Shown in pieces: positions 58,850 to 64,000 of a stretch of DNA of 64,000 bases. Position numbers and translations under genes: made by a program. Below the pieces are notes generated by a model. It was not told where the DNA came from, made no database searches, and saw only the letters and a list, made by a program, of their open reading frames with translations. The DNA is from Phorcus lineatus (taxonomy: Eukaryota; Mollusca; Gastropoda; Trochida; Trochidae): the NCBI GenBank assembly GCA_921293015.1, contig OV121088.1:39122836-39186835 (forward strand), given 5' to 3'. Each line of letters starts with the position of its first letter. The first letter of the stretch is position 1.

Positions 58850-59480
58850 GTGATTGTAATGGTGTACCTTTTACAGGTTTTGGAATAGGACTGACTACAC
58901 CCTCGTTTCATTCTTTTGAGATTTCTCCACAAAGCAAGCTTTGGTTGACGATGTCTTTGACTACCTATAGTGAACTATTAGGCCTACGTTGAACGCGTTC
59001 ATAGCAAAGATCATCTGCACCTGGAGATGTGCTTTTTCCTTTATGTGAAAGAAATATCAAATGATGGATATGATATGATATTCACCCGTTGTTACCTTGT
59101 CTTTGTAGTCGGCCGACATTCAGCAAATAACTCTTCTTTTTTTTTCTTTTTTTAGCCATTGGCGTCGACGACTGAAATAGGATTTTTGTTATAGCTAGCA
59201 CTTATGCGTTTGACCTTCGATAAGACAGATGACAAAGCTATATATTGATTGTGGAAATGCAAGAGCATCAACATAAGCGTTTAACTCGACGGACTATGAG
59301 TTGATATTAAACTTTTATTCCCTAAATGTTTCGAGATCTGCAAGGGTGATGTTCGGTATACCTTGTTATAGGGTTTAAACCGAGCAATATTTGCTTCATT
59401 TCATTCCTTAGTCAACTAGAACTGCGAAAGTTGCGGGTTGATATTTTCTAGAAGTTTTATCATTGGATTGATTGATATTT
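58850..59480 (-). pseudogene. LINE remnant (antisense) before BTB gene 5
   Basis: 58850-59060 matches 30396-30600 (RT fingers: SPGADDLCYE on the minus strand). 59215-59440 matches the 52250-52430 piece. Both are decayed. Minus-strand orientation is the same as in the other cassettes. Confidence 0.6.
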
Positions 59481-59929
59481 AAAATATCTTATCGATGAGA
59501 TTTGTTTATTATATTCAGTAATTTCATCCCAGCATTGTCTTGAAAACTGATTGCAGTTGGCTTATCTGAAGTCCCATCGAGGGACGCGAAGTTGTAAATA
59601 AAATATATTTGAGTCTCTACTTAGAGCATATTCTTGATATACTTTATACTCACATTTAGAAGACGTAGAAGGTGCTACAATTGCGATATCCAATATAGAG
59701 TATGTGTTATTACCCATATGGTTAATCATAAGCGGTGACATATTTTCAATATGAGCACATGTGCACATATCACTTTTGCCTAGCAACGATTGTTTCAGAG
59801 CGAGTTACCGTATTACCTCGTCTGTGACGTCATAAAACCATTGTTCGTGACGTCACTGTAGTGGGCCGCCGGAAAGGAAGCAGGCCGCATTCCGTGTGTT
59901 TTAAATGAAATAGAATCGGTAATAAAGAA
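59481..59929. other. gene-free stretch with CRE-like motifs
   Basis: TGACGTCA at 59825-59832 and 59848-59855 lie about 80-100 bases before the foldback element. No gene. Confidence 0.45.
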
Positions 59930-60070
59930 ATTATAACCCTCGGAAGTGTGTCATATGACTTTTACGAAACTCGTGCGAATTTGTGTATAACCCTCGCTCT
60001 CGCTCGGGTTATACAAAAATTCATACTCGTTTCGTAAAAGTCATATGACACACTTCCGAGGGTAATAATC
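59930..60070. mobile_element. foldback element with CCTCG loop
   Basis: Arms ATTATAACCCTCGGAAGTGT, CATATGACTTTTACGAAAC and inverse are nearly exact. The centre ATAACCCTCGCTCTCGCTCG is hairpin-like. The paralogous flanks of genes 1, 2 and 4 lack it, so it is an insertion private to this cassette. Confidence 0.88.
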
Positions 60071-61090
60071 TCTAAAGTATTTTTCCAACGTTTTCTTTTA
60101 TCTTAACTATGCCCATTGCTTTCCAAAAGATAATTCTTCTTTGAAAGGTCAATGTCAAAATTGTGTCCTCTGCTGCCTTTATATGGTTGGTTATGATTTT
60201 TTTCTTAAAAGTCATAGAATCAATTTTGTAAGGCAACTAAACTAGGGTAATTTTTCTTCACGAGCTAAAATCTGACCATTTAAACCAATATTTACTGTCG
60301 CGTCTGCAAAGATTTTCATTTTTCTGCCCGTTTTAAAGTTTAGGAAGACGCTGCTTATTGGCGTATGCCGTTTCGGACCGATGAGGTACCGAATCAAGTG
60401 CAATCCCATCGCGAGTACGAAATACCGGGAATCCAGTAATTGCAGCGCCGATACTTATGAAAGACGTTGAGTTTACCACCTTTTTGTTATTTCTGTATTT
60501 GAAAAAAGGTAAACCATTAGCTATTTTCATTGGATATTCAGCTGGGAAATTTCATGTGTTCTACGTCATGGATTTAGCGAAATGACGTGGGAGGGACTAA
60601 CGCTCGTCAAAGACATAGGGTAGGGTGTTTTGAACTTCATTATTGAGGGCTACAATGCACGCAGATTTCTGAAAATTGTTGCAAAAGTCAGGGGAAAGAT
60701 TTCTGTGAGTAATGAACTATTTGTCCGGCGTGCATTACAGTATGCCTTGCAAAAATGAGACTTAGACTTTAAGTTTTGAAAATATATGGGTCAACTGTGT
60801 GAAAACTGATTTTATGATAATAGTAATATGGCATACACAGCGCATTCATTTGAAATGGTTATCAATGGTAATCATAACCCTACATCTTGTTAAATGAATC
60901 TCTCTATTGAAATGAAAGTAACTTTCTTAGTAACAGTGAGTTTCTGAAATCACCTTTTGAATAAGCACGGTCAGAAGCATGTTGTTATTATCAAAATATG
61001 TAACAAATTTTCTACAGAACAATGTACAATTCAGTTAAAGATGTAATAGTATTCTAATGAGACGTTTGTTCCATTTTGATCAGCGAAATT
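60071..61090 (+). other. conserved upstream flank of BTB gene 5
   Basis: It shares GTATTTTTCCAACGTTT, TTATCTTAACTATGCCCATT and AATGAAAGTAACTTTC with genes 1, 2 and 4. The stretch 60240-60720 is extra and has no recognisable gene. No first-exon copy was found. Confidence 0.5.
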
Positions 61091-61104
61091 TCTTCTTTTT
61101 CAGA

Positions 61105-61935
61105 ATGTCACTTGGAGTTGAACCTGAGGTCGTCACTATGGAAGACAAACTTGAAGTTGTCACAAACGAAGCTGGGCAGATGAATGTACCAGACGACACA
61201 ATGTTCACAACTCCAGGACCTATGAGTGACGTCACACTACTAGTTGAAGGTCGCGTTCTGCATGTCAGTAGGTGTGTCCTGTCTCTCGCCTCGCCTGTCT
61301 TCAGGAAGATGTTGGAGGGGGAGTTCAAGGACAAGGGGGAGATAACTCTTTTGGACAAGAACTACAATGATATTGTTGAACTACTTCTCTGTATATATCC
61401 TTCCACCACTAAAATCATCACCAAGTCTAACCTGGAGACCGTGCTGCCACTTGCGGACGAATACAAGATGGAGTCTCTCAAGGAACGATGTTGCCAGATC
61501 CTTCTGCAGCAGTTACAACATGATCAACGATATAACCAGCCTACCAATGAGCAACTCGTCCATTTCTTGTACCTGGCCGACAAGTACAAGGTTGAGGCGT
61601 TGATTGAAGAATCTGTCGAGAAGGGAAAGTTCATTTCTTTGGATGAAGAAAATGGATTGATGAGCTTTCCAGAATTTCAGAAGGTGTCAGTTGAGGTGAA
61701 ATATCGTATCTGTAATGCACGACTTAGTAATCTTGAGGGGCCGCTGAAACGCCTTATCATTGCAGGGAAGAATGTCCAACATGTTTCTGCACCTCCCTCA
61801 CAACCTAAACATCCTGGGACTGGCTTTTCATTTGGCGCTTCTGCTCAGACGTCTACTCCTGGACAGAGCTTGAACACGTTGAAAGACATGGTGAACGCAT
61901 TGTCCTGTCATTTCCACAATGATCCAACTCTTTGA
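61105..61935 (+). CDS. BTB/POZ protein, short form (gene 5)
   Basis: The 276-residue product has BTB/POZ at about 38-140 and a BACK-like helical segment, nearly identical to gene 2. The tail is VSAPPSQPKHPGTGFSFGAS, AQTSTPGQSLNTLKDMVNAL and SCHFHNDPTL, with a single intact FSFG unit, the probable ancestral state of the arrays in genes 1 and 4. The start is the ATG at 61105, one base after the acceptor (TTTCTTCTTTTTCAG|A, ending 61103). The frame also opens 16 codons earlier, but those bases are the polypyrimidine tract, so they are intron. It has no nearby first exon and may be spliced from 50.9 kb. Confidence 0.9.
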   Translation: MSLGVEPEVVTMEDKLEVVTNEAGQMNVPDDTMFTTPGPMSDVTLLVEGRVLHVSRCVLSLASPVFRKMLEGEFKDKGEITLLDKNYNDIVELLLCIYPSTTKIITKSNLETVLPLADEYKMESLKERCCQILLQQLQHDQRYNQPTNEQLVHFLYLADKYKVEALIEESVEKGKFISLDEENGLMSFPEFQKVSVEVKYRICNARLSNLEGPLKRLIIAGKNVQHVSAPPSQPKHPGTGFSFGASAQTSTPGQSLNTLKDMVNALSCHFHNDPTL

Positions 61936-62124
61936 TATAAAGATGATTTAGAACGTCTTCATATTTTATCAGTCCCTATGTCTTTTACAAATTAAAGTTA
62001 CTATTGTTTACTAAAATAATTTGCAATAAGAGTCTTTGTTGTCTTGTATTCGTAACTAAGATTTTGAACTACAATTGTATTTTGATTTAAAGCCTAGAAA
62101 AAGAACAATTGTCATTCATTTTGA

Positions 62125-62130
62125 AATAAA
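62125..62130 (+). promoter_or_regulatory. polyadenylation signal of BTB gene 5
   Basis: AATAAA in TTGAAATAAAAATAAATGAG, the same context as in genes 1 and 2, about 190 bases after the stop. Confidence 0.65.
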
Positions 62131-63139
62131 AATAAATGAGATACTTGAGTGTTTCAATTTCAAAATGTGATTGGCATAGAATATTAAAACGATTATAACT
62201 TCAGAATTCCTCACTATGTTTTTAAGTTTCCCTTCATCAGGTTATTTCTTTTAGATGAGGACCCATCCCTGAAAACATTTAATGAAAAATGAGAGAAGTC
62301 AACAGGGTAACAAACTAATGCTAACTTGATGGTTTTATTTCACTATCAGGGTCATAAGAAATGATATAGTTGAAGTCATGCAATTGTCGCATGGCAAAAG
62401 GTGGCTAATAGAATGAGATTAAAGTACTTTTCTGCATCACATAAATTGATAAGTACCATTTAGATGACTGCAACTGTTATAGTTACATATGCCATAAAAT
62501 TAAAGAATGGTGAGAATCTTTTAGTCCTGACAAAAGATGAAAGGTGTTATATTTGCAATGAGTTTTTGTAAAATGAATTATAATGAACACCGGTCGGTCT
62601 TGGCGTTGTTGCCTGACTCCGAAGGTCTGGGTTCCCGCAATCCCGCATTGAAGAGAACCCGAAAAAATACAAGAAATTTGTACCATTGCAGATAGTGTTA
62701 TCCCAAAGACGAAGACAATCTCAAAACATCTCTTTAGGTTAAATATTTGAATCAATTTCTTCGTTTTGAATCATTTCCTACTGAGACCTGTAGAGAGCGC
62801 CAGTAATGTTTTCTCCAAAATATTATATCCATAATTTCAACATGTAAGCTGCAGACACGCCTCTCAATTGTTTGATGTTTTGAACGACTAATGAAAAACA
62901 CCTGACAGTATTCCATTAAACCATTCATGTGAAAGAAAAGCAACACTGTGTGAGTGGCCTCATCGGCGCATTTGTGTTGTTTGGTCTGTCCATGACTAAT
63001 TTCGTACATATGTTCATAAGAATATTTCAAGTCGTTACTGTTTTTATATGTCATTTACTCCAAAAAGTCATCATCAACTTTATTTCAACTATAAGTGGGC
63101 AAAAAAACAGTGATACACAATTCACAGAACCTCATTTCA
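62131..63139. other. spacer downstream of BTB gene 5
   Basis: The first part matches the 3' flank of genes 1, 2 and 4. A private insert begins about 62500 and includes GCCTGACTCCGAAGGTCTGG and GGGTTCCCGCAATCCCG near 62610-62646, which vaguely recalls a tRNA-like SINE head. Short frames only. Confidence 0.4.
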
Positions 63140-64000
63140 AAGGTGACCACTTCATTATGACTTTGTTCACCCTTGCCGCCGTGGAGCGACCGCAGCGGGG
63201 GACATATTATTCAACTCCGTTCGTCCATTCGATTCTTTTTAGAGCATTATGTCATGAACCACTGCACCTACAGTCTTAAAATGCAGCACAAGTCTTGCTA
63301 TTGGGAGAACGCAGACACCAGTCGATTTCGGTGACCTGAAGCTCATGATCATTTTCAAGGTCTTTAGGAGGCTTTGAACAGTATTTTAAAAGATGTCTCG
63401 TGAACCGTTGCACCTAAAGTCTTTAAAATTTGGTATCAATCTTCTAATGGAATAGTACCAGAGCACTAGTCTAGTTAGGTAACCTTACCTCATTTTCACT
63501 ATGAGGCTTTGAATTTTTTAAAAATGTATCTATTTGTTTATTTTTGTTTTGGTTTTGGATACCAAAATGTACTGAACAGTGTACATTTATTTTTGTTATC
63601 TACTACATATGTATGACATATTTCAAGGACAGGCAACAAATTTCACAAGCCTGTGGTCACGTTAACGTTCAGTATTGTAATGACCACATAGCACCTGACC
63701 GTATGCTTTTGGTCATCTCCTTATTGAGTACCGTTTTTATGAGGATGATAAAATGAAACATGAAAGCTCATTACAAGACAAGTGAAGGTTGTGGCACTAA
63801 AAACAGTTTATAAATAATGTGATCATGACCTTTTTTCAAGGTGACCACATAACACCATAACACGTGCATCGTTTTCGAACCATACCGGGTTTATCACAAT
63901 CCAGGAATATTCCATTAGTCATAGATTGTTTATAGAATCTGCTGATTGTGAGGCCTTAACAATATGGGAATGATCACAATCTAGGAATTGTTTTTTCACT
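63140..64000. repeat. GGTCA-rich spacer repeat after BTB gene 5
   Basis: It has the same family as 25310-26880 (CGTGAACCGTTGCACC, TTAAAATTTGGTATCAATCTT, TTTTCAAGGTCTTTAGGAGG), and its end matches 41870-42010 (ATTCCATTAGTCATAGATTG, GGGAATGATCACAATCTAGG). It runs off the window edge. Confidence 0.7.

Noticed and set aside
61057-61104. An upstream in-frame Met adding 16 residues to gene 5
   Set aside because: Those codons are the intron branch and pyrimidine tract (Phe-rich), and the paralogs show an acceptor directly before the ATG at 61105.

Overview
The window is eukaryotic nuclear DNA: AT-rich, with long gene-poor stretches, decayed non-LTR retrotransposons, SINE-like and MITE-like elements, foldback hairpins, AATAAA signals and introns. 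The SINE tails (a GTGAAATACT...GCGGCGTT type end), the GGTCA-rich spacer repeats and lineage-expanded BTB genes without kelch or MATH domains suggest a marine invertebrate, most likely a bivalve mollusc. This identification is an inference.

Layout. 1-16.8 kb: no convincing gene; a CT/AATA compound microsatellite, a 44-bp tandem repeat, two SINE-like copies, two foldback elements and a TIR element. 16.85-62.2 kb: a tandem cluster of five BTB/POZ genes on the + strand (starts at 21828, 31367, 39142, 53650 and 61105) plus one tiny BTB relic (38945-39012). Each gene body is one exon. It begins at a pyrimidine-rich splice acceptor placed so that the ancestral ATG starts one base into the exon. Four copies of a probable non-coding first exon with a conserved donor lie at about 17.9, 35.4, 44.0 and 50.9 kb. 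Put together, these read as cassettes: first exon + long BTB + short BTB (16.85-32.5 kb), first exon + divergent BTB (35.2-40.1 kb), first exon with its BTB body lost (43.9 kb, now filled with transposons), and first exon + long BTB + short BTB again (49.9-62.2 kb).

The most striking content is in the two long genes. Their C-termini have grown into arrays of a 28-residue (84-bp) unit, each carrying an FTFG motif of the FxFG type known from nuclear-pore nucleoporins, in a Ser/Thr/Gln-rich, apparently disordered context. About 26 units are present at 22.47-24.62 kb and about 18 at 54.38-55.85 kb. The short paralogs keep a single FSFE or FSFG unit, so the arrays probably arose by minisatellite growth from one ancestral unit. 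Both long genes now stop inside the array (TAA at 23310, TAG at 55672), although the ancestral C-terminal tail is still recognisable downstream.

Between the genes lie paralogous spacers containing a degenerate repeat of about 145-150 bp that is dense in TCAAGGTCA half-sites, antisense LINE remnants, and cleanly datable insertions. A 3-kb LINE (27305-30297), a 147-bp MITE (17159-17305) and a 1.5-kb TTAA-flanked insert (56817-58323) can each be compared with a paralogous site that lacks the insertion. The 44-50 kb interval is packed with hairpin elements, a 16-bp CRE-like minisatellite and a 2.6-kb long-TIR element probably related to the MULE transposase remnant at 36.1-36.6 kb.
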